This document shows, one piece after another, positions 8,015-15,845 of a stretch of 64,000 nt of DNA. Below the pieces are notes generated by a model, which was not told the origin of the DNA, did not search any database, and saw only the letters and a list, made by a program, of their open reading frames with translations. Each line of letters opens with the position of its first letter. Position 1 is the stretch's first letter. A program made the translations under genes and the position numbers. Source of the stretch: Taklimakanibacter albus (GTDB taxonomy: Bacteria > Pseudomonadota > Alphaproteobacteria > Rhizobiales > Aestuariivirgaceae); contig NZ_JAENHL010000006.1 in NCBI RefSeq assembly GCF_016595235.1, positions 186,001 through 250,000 on the forward strand, given 5' to 3'.

Positions 8015-9478
8015 ATGATCGATGCGTCCTATTCCCCCTCCGCCGACCGCAAATCCTGGGCCGGCCTCCTGGCCGTGCTGCCGCTCGTCCTCATCGTGGC
8101 GATGGACGGCTCCATCCTTTATCTCGCCATGCCGCGCGTGACCGCGGCGCTGCTGCCGACCGCCGACCAGGCGCTGTGGATCCTCGACATCTACGGCTTC
8201 GTCGTCGGCTCGCTGCTCATCACCTTCGGCAATATCGGCGACCGTTATGGCCGCCTCAGGCTCATCATGACGGGAGCGGTGATCTTCGGCCTGGGCTCGC
8301 TCGCCGCGGCCTTCGCGCCCTCGCCTCTGGCCCTCATCATTGCGCGCGGCCTGATGGGTCTTGGCGGCGCCACCTTGCTGCCCTCCGGTCTCGCCATCGT
8401 CAGCGCGCTGTTCCCCGATCCGCGCGCGCGTGCCCGCGCCATCGGCATCTTCGCCGCCACTTTCGCGGCGGGCTTCGCCATCGGCCCGCTCATTGGCGGC
8501 ATGCTGCTGCGCCACTTCGACTGGGGCGCGGTGTTCCTCATCAATATTCCCGTCGTGGCGGGCTTCCTTATCGCGGCGCCCGTCCTGCTGCGCGAGGTGC
8601 GCGCGACGACCTATGGCCGCATCGATGTCGCGAGCCTCGCGCTGTCTTTCGCCGGCATTCTGCTCTTCACCTGGTCGCTCAAGACGGCCGCCGCTTACGG
8701 TTTCGGCGCGGCGCAATCCGTGAGCGGGCTCTTGGGCCTCGCCGCTTTGGCGCTGTTCCTGCACCGTCAAACCCGCATCACCCATCCGCTGCTCGATCTC
8801 GGCCTCTTCCGCGATCCGATCTTCGCCATCGCCATTCTGACCGGGTTCCTGCCGCTCGTCGTCTGGTCGGCGCTCGGTTATCTCTCGGGCATCTATCTCC
8901 AGTCGGTGCTGGGCTTCGATGTCTTCCTCGCCGCTCTGCTCACCGCGCCGGGCGCGCTCGTCCTGACGGCGGCTTGTATCGGCACGGCAGGCATCGTCGA
9001 GCGTATCGGCCGCCGGAACGCGCTCATCGCCACCCATCTCCTCATCAGCGTCGGCGTGTTCCTGCTGCTGTTCGCCGGCAGCGAATCCGGTGTTGCCGTC
9101 TTCATCGCTTCGACGGTGATCGCCGGCTTGGGGTATGGCCTGTCCTTCAGCCTCGTCGCCGAGATCGCCGTGTCGGCGGTGCCGGCCGAGCGGGCAGGGG
9201 CGGCGGGGTCGATCGCCGAGACCAGCAATGAGATCGGCAATGCGCTCGGCATCACCTTGCTCGGATCATTGGCGGCGCTGAGCTTCCGCCTGCTCGGACC
9301 CGGTGTCGCCGGCACGCTCGATGAAACGTTGGGCCGCTCGGGCCTCGCGCCCGAGACGATCCTCCAGGCGAAGGAAGCGTTCCTCACCGGCCTCCATGTG
9401 GCGGCGGGGGTGGGCGGTCTGCTGACGCTCGTGATGGGTATCGTCGCGTGGCTCTGGCTGCCCCGGAGAGTGCTCTAG
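8015..9478 (+). CDS. MFS multidrug efflux transporter, DHA2 (14-TMS, SmvA/QacA-like)
   Basis: A 487-residue proton-coupled drug exporter of the inner membrane. The length and about 14 hydrophobic segments fit the DHA2 group. Family motifs are visible: LIVAMDGSILYLAMPRV in TM1 with the DHA2 motif D1 Asp, GDRYGRLRLIMTG as motif A in loop 2-3, and GPLIGGMLLRHFDWGAVFLINIP as motif C in TM5. It is divergent from a TetR gene with a shared inverted-repeat operator, the usual arrangement for an inducible efflux pump. The substrate cannot be read from the sequence; quaternary amines or dyes are typical for relatives. Confidence 0.9.
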   Translation: MIDASYSPSADRKSWAGLLAVLPLVLIVAMDGSILYLAMPRVTAALLPTADQALWILDIYGFVVGSLLITFGNIGDRYGRLRLIMTGAVIFGLGSLAAAFAPSPLALIIARGLMGLGGATLLPSGLAIVSALFPDPRARARAIGIFAATFAAGFAIGPLIGGMLLRHFDWGAVFLINIPVVAGFLIAAPVLLREVRATTYGRIDVASLALSFAGILLFTWSLKTAAAYGFGAAQSVSGLLGLAALALFLHRQTRITHPLLDLGLFRDPIFAIAILTGFLPLVVWSALGYLSGIYLQSVLGFDVFLAALLTAPGALVLTAACIGTAGIVERIGRRNALIATHLLISVGVFLLLFAGSESGVAVFIASTVIAGLGYGLSFSLVAEIAVSAVPAERAGAAGSIAETSNEIGNALGITLLGSLAALSFRLLGPGVAGTLDETLGRSGLAPETILQAKEAFLTGLHVAAGVGGLLTLVMGIVAWLWLPRRVL

Positions 9479-9960
9479 AAGCGGAATGTCCAGAACAGGC
9501 AGGCGAGTGTCGCGGCCAGAAACGCGGCGAAGCCAATGACGCGCAGAAGTGTGCTCCGTCCGAGCTCGTTCAGGAAGAAATGACAGCCGGCCACGGCGAG
9601 CGGGAAGATGAAGCGCCAGTCGGCGAGCGCCCACAGGACGGAGGTCTGGCCGAAGGCGGCTCTGGCCAAGAGCACGCCGACGATCGTCCCGAATAACACG
9701 ACGGTGGTCCAGAACACCGCCTCGGTCGCGTTGTGATAGAGGAAGGCCGCCGCGCGCATGGGCAGGATCATGAGCAGCAGCGCCGAGAAGAAGTAGATCG
9801 CCGCCAGCGGAACGAAGGTCGCCGCCGTCGCCAGATCATCGAGCCGGCGGAGGCCCATCGCTCCTTGCGGATAGCCCTGCCGGCTGGCGAACAGGCTCAG
9901 CGCGGCGAGAGCGGCGGTCAGGAGCGCGACAAGAACGACGGTCTGAAGAGCTTTGGTCAT
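9475..9960 (-). CDS. Integral membrane protein, unknown function
   Basis: The 161-residue protein contains about five predicted transmembrane segments (for example [69 protein letters not shown] and VIGFAAFLAATLACLFW). No catalytic motif or named family was recognised. Two His residues lie within membrane or interface segments (LYHNATEA and GCHFFLNE), which could bind a cofactor, but I would not infer a function. The gene is convergent with the MFS gene and overlaps its stop by 4 bases. The start codon is followed on the upstream side by a repeat-containing intergenic region. Confidence 0.7.
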   Translation of the reverse strand: MTKALQTVVLVALLTAALAALSLFASRQGYPQGAMGLRRLDDLATAATFVPLAAIYFFSALLLMILPMRAAAFLYHNATEAVFWTTVVLFGTIVGVLLARAAFGQTSVLWALADWRFIFPLAVAGCHFFLNELGRSTLLRVIGFAAFLAATLACLFWTFRF

Positions 9961-10027
9961 GGTGATTCCCCCACACCATCTGGTCGTAGCCGACGACCGT
10001 AAACCGAAGGTAACGATTGCCTTGGTT

Positions 10028-10160
10028 CGTCATCCCGGCGAAAGCCGCTATCGGATTCATACTTCTTGTGAGGCGGCCGAAATTTACCTCGCCCCGCGAA
10101 GCGGGGCGAGGGGAAGACGCGCACTCTCGTAGGCCCCGACTTTCGTCGGGGTGACAAAGC
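10028..10160. repeat. Intergenic palindromic repeats (mixed types)
   Basis: This gap holds three short hairpin-forming modules. One begins GTCATCCCGGCGAAAGCC, a second reads CCTCGCCCC-GCGAAGC-GGGGCGAGG around 10088-10112, and a third is GCCCCGACTTTCGTCGGGGT around 10133-10152. The same modules recur at 35084-35285, 49848-49911 and 54466-54567. They lie downstream of one minus-strand gene and upstream of another and may act as transcript-end hairpins. No coding potential is evident. Confidence 0.7.
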
Positions 10161-10162
10161 TT

Positions 10163-10789
10163 TCAACCCTCTCGATCACGCTGCACTTTCACGCGATGAC
10201 GATGCGCCGCCTGCTTCGCGCGGTTGCCGCACAGCGCCATGCTGCACCATCGCCGCGCGCGACCGCGTGTGTGGTCGACAAAGAGCAGCGAGCAGGCCGG
10301 CCCTTCGCAGGCCTTTACGAAGGTGAAGTCCTCCTCGCTCGCAAGGCGCGCCAGCGCTTCCGCGATCGGGAGCAGCAGCATGTCCGGTGATGTCCACCGG
10401 CGCGTGGTGCCGAGGGTCAGGCCATTGGCGTCCGCGGTAAGGCGGCTATAACGTTCATCACGCGCGAGAATGAGATTCAACGGTTCGAGCGCCGCGAGAT
10501 CCCGCGCCGGGAGCGGGCGCCCCATGCGCGTCTTCACGAACTCCCTGAACCACTCGCGCAAGCGTCGCGCCTCATCCGCCACCTTGTCGAACGCGACGGG
10601 CCGCGCCTCCTTGCGCAGCTTGGCGAGGGCATCCGCGGGCACGAGCCGTGTCTGCTCCAGCCAGGCGAGCAGCCCCGCGCCGTCAGCGATCCAGTCGATC
10701 GGCGCATCCGCCGCCGGCGTCGCCAGCGTGTTCAGGAAATCGAGGCCGGTCGCGTCGCCGACAAGAAGCGCAGGTGAGGGGACCATCAA
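10163..10789 (-). CDS. CGNR zinc-finger / ABATE domain regulator
   Basis: A 208-residue predicted DNA-binding protein. The N-terminal ABATE-type stress-sensing domain runs to about residue 150. The C-terminal CGNR zinc finger is complete: CEGPACSLLFVDHTRGRARRW then CSMALCGNRAKQAAHR, giving four Cys ligands and the diagnostic CGNR tetrad. Proteins of this type usually control an adjacent enzyme or transporter gene. Here the divergent neighbour is an alpha/beta hydrolase at 10930, and the gap contains an inverted repeat, so local control of that hydrolase is likely. Start ATG at 10789, with a second Met immediately after. Confidence 0.92.
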   Translation of the reverse strand: MMVPSPALLVGDATGLDFLNTLATPAADAPIDWIADGAGLLAWLEQTRLVPADALAKLRKEARPVAFDKVADEARRLREWFREFVKTRMGRPLPARDLAALEPLNLILARDERYSRLTADANGLTLGTTRRWTSPDMLLLPIAEALARLASEEDFTFVKACEGPACSLLFVDHTRGRARRWCSMALCGNRAKQAAHRHRVKVQRDREG

Positions 10790-10871
10790 AACTCCGTCAG
10801 GCCCGGTCGGCGGATGCCCCGGGCACAGGATCGTGAGTGTAACTTCTCAGAAGCCGGTTGACAAGTTATGT

Positions 10872-10904
10872 AGTAACCGGTAAAATTGAAATTGTAGGGT
10901 TACT
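10872..10904. promoter_or_regulatory. Predicted operator between CGNR gene and hydrolase
   Basis: Arms AGTAACC (10872-10878) and GGTTACT (10898-10904) form a perfect 7-bp inverted repeat with a 19-base AT-rich spacer. It sits 25 bases before the hydrolase start and downstream of a TTGACA-like hexamer (GTTGACAAG, about 10857-10865), so a bound protein would cover the -10 region. The arm sequence resembles half-sites of the TetR regulon in this window (GTAAC/GTTAC), but the much longer spacing argues for a different protein. Confidence 0.55.
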
Positions 10905-10929
10905 GTTCGGGAAGTGAGAAGGAAGCCAC

Positions 10930-11784
10930 ATGTCTCTCGTCAGCTATCGCTCCGTCGCCGTGGACGGCATCAACATTTTCTATCGGGAGGCCGGCTCGCC
11001 GGAGGCGCCGACGCTGCTGCTCCTGCATGGCTTCCCGAGTGCCGGCCATATGTTCCGGGATCTCATTCCGCGTCTCGCCGACCGCTTCCATCTGGTGGCG
11101 CCCGATCTCCCGGGCTTCGGGCAATCGGACATGCCGGCGCGAGACACGTTTGCCTATACTTTCGATCACCTCGCCGACGTCATCGACCGTTTCACCGAGG
11201 TGATCGGCCTGAAGCGCTTCGCCATCTATGTCTTCGACTACGGTGCGCCGGTCGGCTTCCGCCTCGCCGTCAAACATCCGGACCGCATCACCGCCATCGT
11301 CTCGCAGAACGGCAATGCCTATGAAGAGGGACTGAGCGAGGGCTGGAGTCCGCTGCGGGCTTATTGGCGTGACCCGTCACCCGCCAATCGTGACGCTCTG
11401 CGCGCCATCCTCGAGCCCGAGACGACCGTCTGGCAATATACGCATGGCGTTCCCGACGTGACCCTGATGTCGCCCGACGGCTACGCGCTCGACAATTTCT
11501 ATCTGGCCCGCCCCGGCGCCGACGAGATACAGCTCGATCTCATGAGCGACTATAAGAGCAATATTGCGCTTTATCCCGCCTTCCATGCTTACTTCCGCGC
11601 ATACCGGCCGCCATTCCTCGCGGTGTGGGGCAGGAACGATCCCTATTTCCTGCCGCCGGGCGCCGAGGCCTTCAAGCGCGACCTGCCGGACGCCGTGGTG
11701 CGCTTCTTCGACACCGGACATTTCGCGCTGGAGACGCATGCCGCCGAGATCGCGTCGGCCATAGACGACTTCCTCCCACGCTGA
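10930..11784 (+). CDS. Alpha/beta hydrolase (epoxide hydrolase-like)
   Basis: A 284-residue alpha/beta hydrolase. The oxyanion motif HGFP lies near residue 34. The nucleophile elbow YVFDYGAPVGFRLA again carries Asp, and the catalytic His is in FFDTGHFALETH. The overall arrangement closely parallels the hydrolase at 6262-7194, so the two are paralogues of the same Asp-nucleophile branch, each paired with its own regulator. The RBS region GGAAG precedes the ATG. The divergent CGNR regulator probably controls it. The exact substrate, epoxide, halide or ester, is not determinable from motif evidence alone. Confidence 0.9.
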   Translation: MSLVSYRSVAVDGINIFYREAGSPEAPTLLLLHGFPSAGHMFRDLIPRLADRFHLVAPDLPGFGQSDMPARDTFAYTFDHLADVIDRFTEVIGLKRFAIYVFDYGAPVGFRLAVKHPDRITAIVSQNGNAYEEGLSEGWSPLRAYWRDPSPANRDALRAILEPETTVWQYTHGVPDVTLMSPDGYALDNFYLARPGADEIQLDLMSDYKSNIALYPAFHAYFRAYRPPFLAVWGRNDPYFLPPGAEAFKRDLPDAVVRFFDTGHFALETHAAEIASAIDDFLPR

Positions 11785-11873
11785 GCGCGCGCCAGCCCGG
11801 GTGGTCCTTTCCGGCGGGGGACGTTATAGTCGTCCCGCTGGATTAAGTCCGGCTGACCGGGGAGCACACATTC

Positions 11874-13724
11874 ATGTCGCAGGGGGCAATCGCCAACCGG
11901 CTTGATCGGCCCGTCGATGGGGAGCGCGATCACGTCCTGGGCGCGTCGCGGGCACCGATCACACTCGTCGAATATGGCAGCTATGCTTGTCCGCATTGCC
12001 GCGCCGCCAATGAGCGCGTCGCCGATATCCGCGATCAGCTGGGCGAGCGTGTGCGTTATGTCTTCCGCCATCGCCCGGTGACCGGCAGCGACCTCGCGCG
12101 GCGCGCTGCCGAGCTCGCCGAGCGTGCGCCGAGCCCGGAAGCCTTCTGGGACGCGCATGTGAAGCTGATGACGCGCTCCGAAGTCCTGACCGAGGAGGAC
12201 CTCGCCGCGGTCGCCGCCGATTTCGGACTGATGGGCTTGAGCGCCGAACGGGAGAAGGTGGAAGCCGCCGAGGCCGCATCACGTGTCGCGGCGGATATGG
12301 CGAGCGCGCGGGCCAGCGGCGTTCTCTATACGCCGACCTTCTACATCAACAGCCGGCAATATGACGGCCCGTGGGACGAGAGCTCGTTCCTCGACGCGAT
12401 GCTCGGCACACTCGGCCACCGCGTCCGCGCCGCCGCCCTCGACTTTGCCAATTGGGGCCCGTCCGCCGGCATCCTGCTGCTCATCGCGACGGTGCTTGCC
12501 GTTCTCCTCACCAACACGGCGTTCGGTCCGGCCTTCGACGCCTTCTGGCATCAATATCTGGGCTTCACGCTGGGCGACAGCGCTTTCCGCATGTCGCTGC
12601 AGCATTGGGTGAATGACGGGCTCCTCACCATCTTCTTCCTGGTGGTGGGACTCGAGATCAAACGTGAATTCACCGTCGGTCATCTCGCCAGCCGGCGTTC
12701 GGCGGCGCTGCCCATTGCCGGCGCCATCGGCGGCATGGTGTTCCCGGCGCTCTTTTATCTGGCGGTCCTTCCCACCGGCCCCTGGGCGCATGGCTGGGGC
12801 GTGCCGATGGCGACCGACACCGCTTTCGCCATCGCCATCATCGTGATGATGGGCACGCGCGTCCCGGTGGAATTGCGCATCTTCCTCACCGCCGCGGCCA
12901 TCGTCGACGATATCGGCGCCATCATCGTCGTCGCGCTATTTTATTCGGGCGAGCTGAACTTCTATTATCTCGTCGTCGCGCTCGTCCTGACCGCCGCCCT
13001 CGCGGCTCTCAACCGCGCCCATATCTATCGGGTGTCGCCTTATGTGGTCCTAGGGATCGCGCTCTGGGCCTGCGTCTATGCCGGCGGACTCCATGCCACG
13101 CTGGCGGGCGTCATCCTGGCGCTGTTCATCCCGACGCGCCAGCCCGCCAATCTGACCGCGCTCATGGTGCAGGCCAACACCATCATCACCGCCGAGGCCG
13201 CCCATAGCGGCGAGGTGCTGCGCCACGGCCCGTCACTGCCGGCCATGCGCGCCCTCGATGCCATCCATGACCGTCTCGAATCGCCGGCCGATCGTCTGCT
13301 GCGCCATGCCGGCGCGCGGTCGAGCTATCTGGTGCTGCCGCTGTTCGCGCTCGCCAATGCCGGCGTCGTCCTGAGCGCCGATGTCCTGAGCGGACGCGAG
13401 ATGCTGGTCGCCGCCATCATCGCGGGCCTCGTCGCCGGCAAACCTTTGGGCATGCTGGCCGCCACCGCGCTCGCGGTGCGGCTCGGCATCGCGGTGAAGC
13501 CCGCCGAATATTCCTGGGTCCAGCTCCTGGGCGCCGGCTGCCTTGCCGGCATCGGCTTCACCATGTCGTTGTTCATCGCCGGCCAGGCTTTTCTCGATCC
13601 ACAGGATTTCGCCGCCGCCAAGATCGCCGTCTTCGCCGCCTCGATCGTCTCCGCGGTGATCGGTGCGGCCATCTTGTGGTTCGCCAAGAACGGACGGAGC
13701 GAAAACGCCTCTCCCGACGGGTGA
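11874..13724 (+). CDS. nhaA: DsbA-like thioredoxin domain fused to Na+/H+ antiporter NhaA
   Basis: A 616-residue two-domain protein. Residues about 20-180 form a thioredoxin/DsbA-like domain with the redox motif CPHC (in [13 protein letters not shown]) and a cis-Pro region YTPTFYINS. Residues about 195-610 form a complete NhaA antiporter with the transport aspartates: ATDTAFA (equivalent of E. coli Asp133) and [10 protein letters not shown] (Asp163/Asp164). The inner-membrane NhaA part exchanges Na+ for H+. No signal peptide precedes the thioredoxin domain, and the NhaA N-terminus is cytoplasmic in known structures, so the CPHC site should face the cytoplasm. RBS GGGGAGC precedes the ATG. NhaA-thioredoxin fusions exist in databases, but the role of the redox domain is unknown to me. 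Confidence 0.93.
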   Translation: MSQGAIANRLDRPVDGERDHVLGASRAPITLVEYGSYACPHCRAANERVADIRDQLGERVRYVFRHRPVTGSDLARRAAELAERAPSPEAFWDAHVKLMTRSEVLTEEDLAAVAADFGLMGLSAEREKVEAAEAASRVAADMASARASGVLYTPTFYINSRQYDGPWDESSFLDAMLGTLGHRVRAAALDFANWGPSAGILLLIATVLAVLLTNTAFGPAFDAFWHQYLGFTLGDSAFRMSLQHWVNDGLLTIFFLVVGLEIKREFTVGHLASRRSAALPIAGAIGGMVFPALFYLAVLPTGPWAHGWGVPMATDTAFAIAIIVMMGTRVPVELRIFLTAAAIVDDIGAIIVVALFYSGELNFYYLVVALVLTAALAALNRAHIYRVSPYVVLGIALWACVYAGGLHATLAGVILALFIPTRQPANLTALMVQANTIITAEAAHSGEVLRHGPSLPAMRALDAIHDRLESPADRLLRHAGARSSYLVLPLFALANAGVVLSADVLSGREMLVAAIIAGLVAGKPLGMLAATALAVRLGIAVKPAEYSWVQLLGAGCLAGIGFTMSLFIAGQAFLDPQDFAAAKIAVFAASIVSAVIGAAILWFAKNGRSENASPDG

Positions 13725-13754
13725 GGGCGAAGACATGTAAGCAAGGGGCCAAAC

Positions 13755-14141
13755 ATGACCGAAGACACTGAAGTCTCGCGTAAAGTATGGGCCGGACGTA
13801 TCATCACGGGCCTTGTCGTCGCCTATCTGTTGTTCGACAGCATTCTGCGCGTGCTGAAGCTCGACGCCGCGGTCGGCGGCTTCGAGCGCCTGGGTTATCC
13901 CGAAAGCCTGGTCGTCCCCGTCGGCCTCGTTGAGCTCGCCGGCGTCATCCTTTACGTGTTTCCGCGCAGTGCGGTGCTGGGCGCCATCCTCCTGACCGGC
14001 CATCTCGGCGGCGCCACCGCCGCCATCCTGCGTCTGGAGAATCCCTGGTTCCTGTTGCCCGTCGGCCTGGGCGCGCTGCTCTGGGGCGGGCTTTATCTGC
14101 GCGACGACAAGGTGAACGCGCTTTTTCCGTTGCGGCGTTAG
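13755..14141 (+). CDS. DoxX-like family membrane protein
   Basis: A 128-residue inner-membrane protein with four hydrophobic helices matching the DoxX-like pattern: RIITGLVVAYLLFDSILRVLK, the conserved helix VPVGLVELAGVILYVFP, GAILLTGHLGGATAAILR, and a final helix ending GGLYLRDDK. The LGYPESL and TGHLGGA phrases are typical of this subfamily. The biochemical role of these small DoxX_2 proteins is not settled; thiosulfate oxidation applies only to the founding archaeal member. It lies 30 bases downstream of nhaA with its own AAGGGG ribosome binding site and may be co-transcribed. Confidence 0.85.
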   Translation: MTEDTEVSRKVWAGRIITGLVVAYLLFDSILRVLKLDAAVGGFERLGYPESLVVPVGLVELAGVILYVFPRSAVLGAILLTGHLGGATAAILRLENPWFLLPVGLGALLWGGLYLRDDKVNALFPLRR

Positions 14142-14145
14142 CCGC

Positions 14146-14203
14146 CAATTTCCCTTCGCCCGTTGCGAAGCAATGGGAGAAGGTGGCCGAGGGCCGGATG
14201 AGG
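14146..14203. repeat. Degenerate intergenic palindromic repeat
   Basis: The sequence CCCTTCGCCCGTTGCGAAGCAATGGGAGAAGG and the following GCCGAGGGCCGGATGAGGGC are a diverged member of the G/C-rich hairpin family also seen at 35084-35285 and 49848-49911. It follows the DoxX stop and may form the transcript end. No start codon with coding potential is seen here. Confidence 0.5.
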
Positions 14204-14306
14204 GCTCTTTTTTCTCGGGTGCCGACCGCTCTTGACGCCGGCCCCGCCTTGGCCTCCAGAATGCTGTCGTCGGGGGTAGGGCATCTGTGATGGATGGGGA
14301 CGACAC

Positions 14307-14594
14307 GTGCGCGCGATATTCTGGATTTTATGGTCCGTAAACGCGGCACTCGCCGCCATCGTGGTCTTTTTCTTCCTCGCCGGCGTCGGTGACGGCTCGG
14401 TTTCGTCCTTCAATATCGGCCTGTGGCTGGGCATTCTCGCGGCGGGTTTCATCATCCTGGCCGGAAGCCTCTTTTTGCGCGGCAGGGGACATGCGGTCCT
14501 CGCTTTGCTGATGGTCATCCCGGCCGCCGCGGCGGGACTCCTCTATGCGTTGTTCATCATCCTCATCATCGTCTCCGGTGAGCGCTGGAACTGA
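14307..14594 (+). CDS. Small membrane protein, unknown function
   Basis: A 95-residue protein consisting of three hydrophobic helices (FWILWSVNAALAAIVVFFFLAG, IGLWLGILAAGFIILAGSLFL and AVLALLMVIPAAAAGLLYALF plus a short hydrophobic tail). It begins at a GTG with TGGGGAC upstream. No charged catalytic residues or known signature were found. It is convergent with the agmatine-deiminase-like gene, 15 bases apart. Small size and regular hydrophobic pattern support a real gene, but there is no basis to assign a function. Confidence 0.65.
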   Translation: MRAIFWILWSVNAALAAIVVFFFLAGVGDGSVSSFNIGLWLGILAAGFIILAGSLFLRGRGHAVLALLMVIPAAAAGLLYALFIILIIVSGERWN

Positions 14595-14609
14595 CTCCAC
14601 ATCGAAGGC

Positions 14610-15710
14610 TCAGGAAGGCTGCTGCTGCGTCGTGCAGTGAATGCCGCCGCCGCCGGCGGCGATCCCGTCGATATCGAGCTGGATGATCTCCCGGTTCGGA
14701 AACAGGTCCTTCAGGATGTCGCGGCTGTTGCGGTCGGTCTTGCGGTCACCGAATTCCGGCGCGATGACGGCGCCGTTGCAGACATAGAAATTGATATAGC
14801 CGGCGGCGAACTCGTTGTTCTCGTAAGCGCTGCGGATCGTCGAGGGTCCTTCCATCACCACGATCCGCAATTTCTGCCCCTTGGCGTCGGTGGCCGTCTT
14901 CAGAATTTCGAGATGCCGCTTGGTGACGGCGTGATCATAGGATTGCGGATCGGTGTCGAGCCCGGCCACCACCACGCCCGGGCTGGCGAAGCGCGCATAG
15001 AAGTCGGTGTGCCCGTCGGTGATGTCCTTGCCGGCGATGCCCGGCAGCCAGATGATCTTGTCGAGGCCGAGCAGGCGGTGCAGCTCCTCTTCGCACTGCG
15101 CCTTGCTCACGCCCGGATTGCGGTTGGCGTTGAGCACGCAGCTTTCGGTGATGATGGCGGTTCCTTCACCATCCACCTCGATGCCGCCGCCTTCGAGCAC
15201 CAGGCGCGTCGTGAAGGGAGGTATTGCGGTCTCGTGGGCGACGAAGCCCGCCACTTCGGCATCGCGTGTATGCTCCTGCTTGTCGCCCCAGCCGTTGAAG
15301 TTGAAGTCGACCGCGCCGAACTGTCCCGTCTCGCTTTTGACGAAGACCGGCCCCGTATCGCGCATCCACAGATCATCGATCGGCTGCGTCACCAGGCTGA
15401 CGGTCGGGCCGCACAAGCGCGCCGCGATGTCATGGTCTTTTTCGCGCACCAGCATCTTCACCGGCTCATGCGCTGCGATCGCTTTGGCGATGAGGGCCAG
15501 ATTGTCCCGGACCACCGGCAGCAATTGCTTGCCCCAGATGCCGGCGCTCGGGCCGAAAGCCATCCAGGTGGCGGCATGCGGAGCGCCTTCATCGGGCATG
15601 CGCCAGCCGGTGTCTTCAGCACCTGCCGTTCCGTTCGTGGCGCCCGACAGCATCGCGAAAGCACCTCCGGAAGCCAGGAGTTTACGCCGCGAAAAGCCGC
15701 GCCCCGTCAT
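14610..15710 (-). CDS. Tat-exported agmatine deiminase/peptidylarginine deiminase family protein
   Basis: A 366-residue guanidino-group modifying enzyme that hydrolyses agmatine-like substrates to carbamoyl products plus ammonia. The catalytic set is visible: LEGGGIEVDG, the His in TDGHTDFYARF, and the nucleophilic Cys in the terminal AGGGGIHCTTQ. The N-terminus has a twin-arginine signal (FSRRKLLASGGAFAMLSG), so the enzyme is predicted to be periplasmic, unlike the classical cytoplasmic AguA. RBS AGAGGAG precedes the ATG. No ptc, speB-like or N-carbamoylputrescine amidase gene is adjacent, so the pathway role is open. The Tat prediction rests on the RR motif followed by an uncharged stretch. 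Confidence 0.9.
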   Translation of the reverse strand: MTGRGFSRRKLLASGGAFAMLSGATNGTAGAEDTGWRMPDEGAPHAATWMAFGPSAGIWGKQLLPVVRDNLALIAKAIAAHEPVKMLVREKDHDIAARLCGPTVSLVTQPIDDLWMRDTGPVFVKSETGQFGAVDFNFNGWGDKQEHTRDAEVAGFVAHETAIPPFTTRLVLEGGGIEVDGEGTAIITESCVLNANRNPGVSKAQCEEELHRLLGLDKIIWLPGIAGKDITDGHTDFYARFASPGVVVAGLDTDPQSYDHAVTKRHLEILKTATDAKGQKLRIVVMEGPSTIRSAYENNEFAAGYINFYVCNGAVIAPEFGDRKTDRNSRDILKDLFPNREIIQLDIDGIAAGGGGIHCTTQQQPS

Positions 15711-15845
15711 GACGATCTCCTCTGACTAGGACTATCGGCATAGCATCAACTTGAGATTGTGAATAAGAAAATTCTTATCGCTCATGTCACAGCGCCCGTG
15801 CCGGCCTCGTCTTGTCTTCGAAACCCCTTCGGAACGGAGACGACA

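Noticed and set aside
7955..9037. A 360-codon minus-strand frame opposite the MFS gene
   Set aside because: It is a low-complexity Glu/Arg/Gly/Asp-rich shadow of the exporter coding strand.
10872..10904. Treating the AGTAACC/GGTTACT repeat as a sixth member of the main TetR regulon
   Set aside because: The half-sites are alike, but the spacing between arms is 19 bases instead of about 2-6, and the adjacent gene has its own CGNR regulator.
15759..15845. Upstream start for the NDH-2-like flavoprotein
   Set aside because: The extra 29 residues are not protein-like and precede the correctly spaced GGAACGGAG ribosome binding site of the ATG at 15846.
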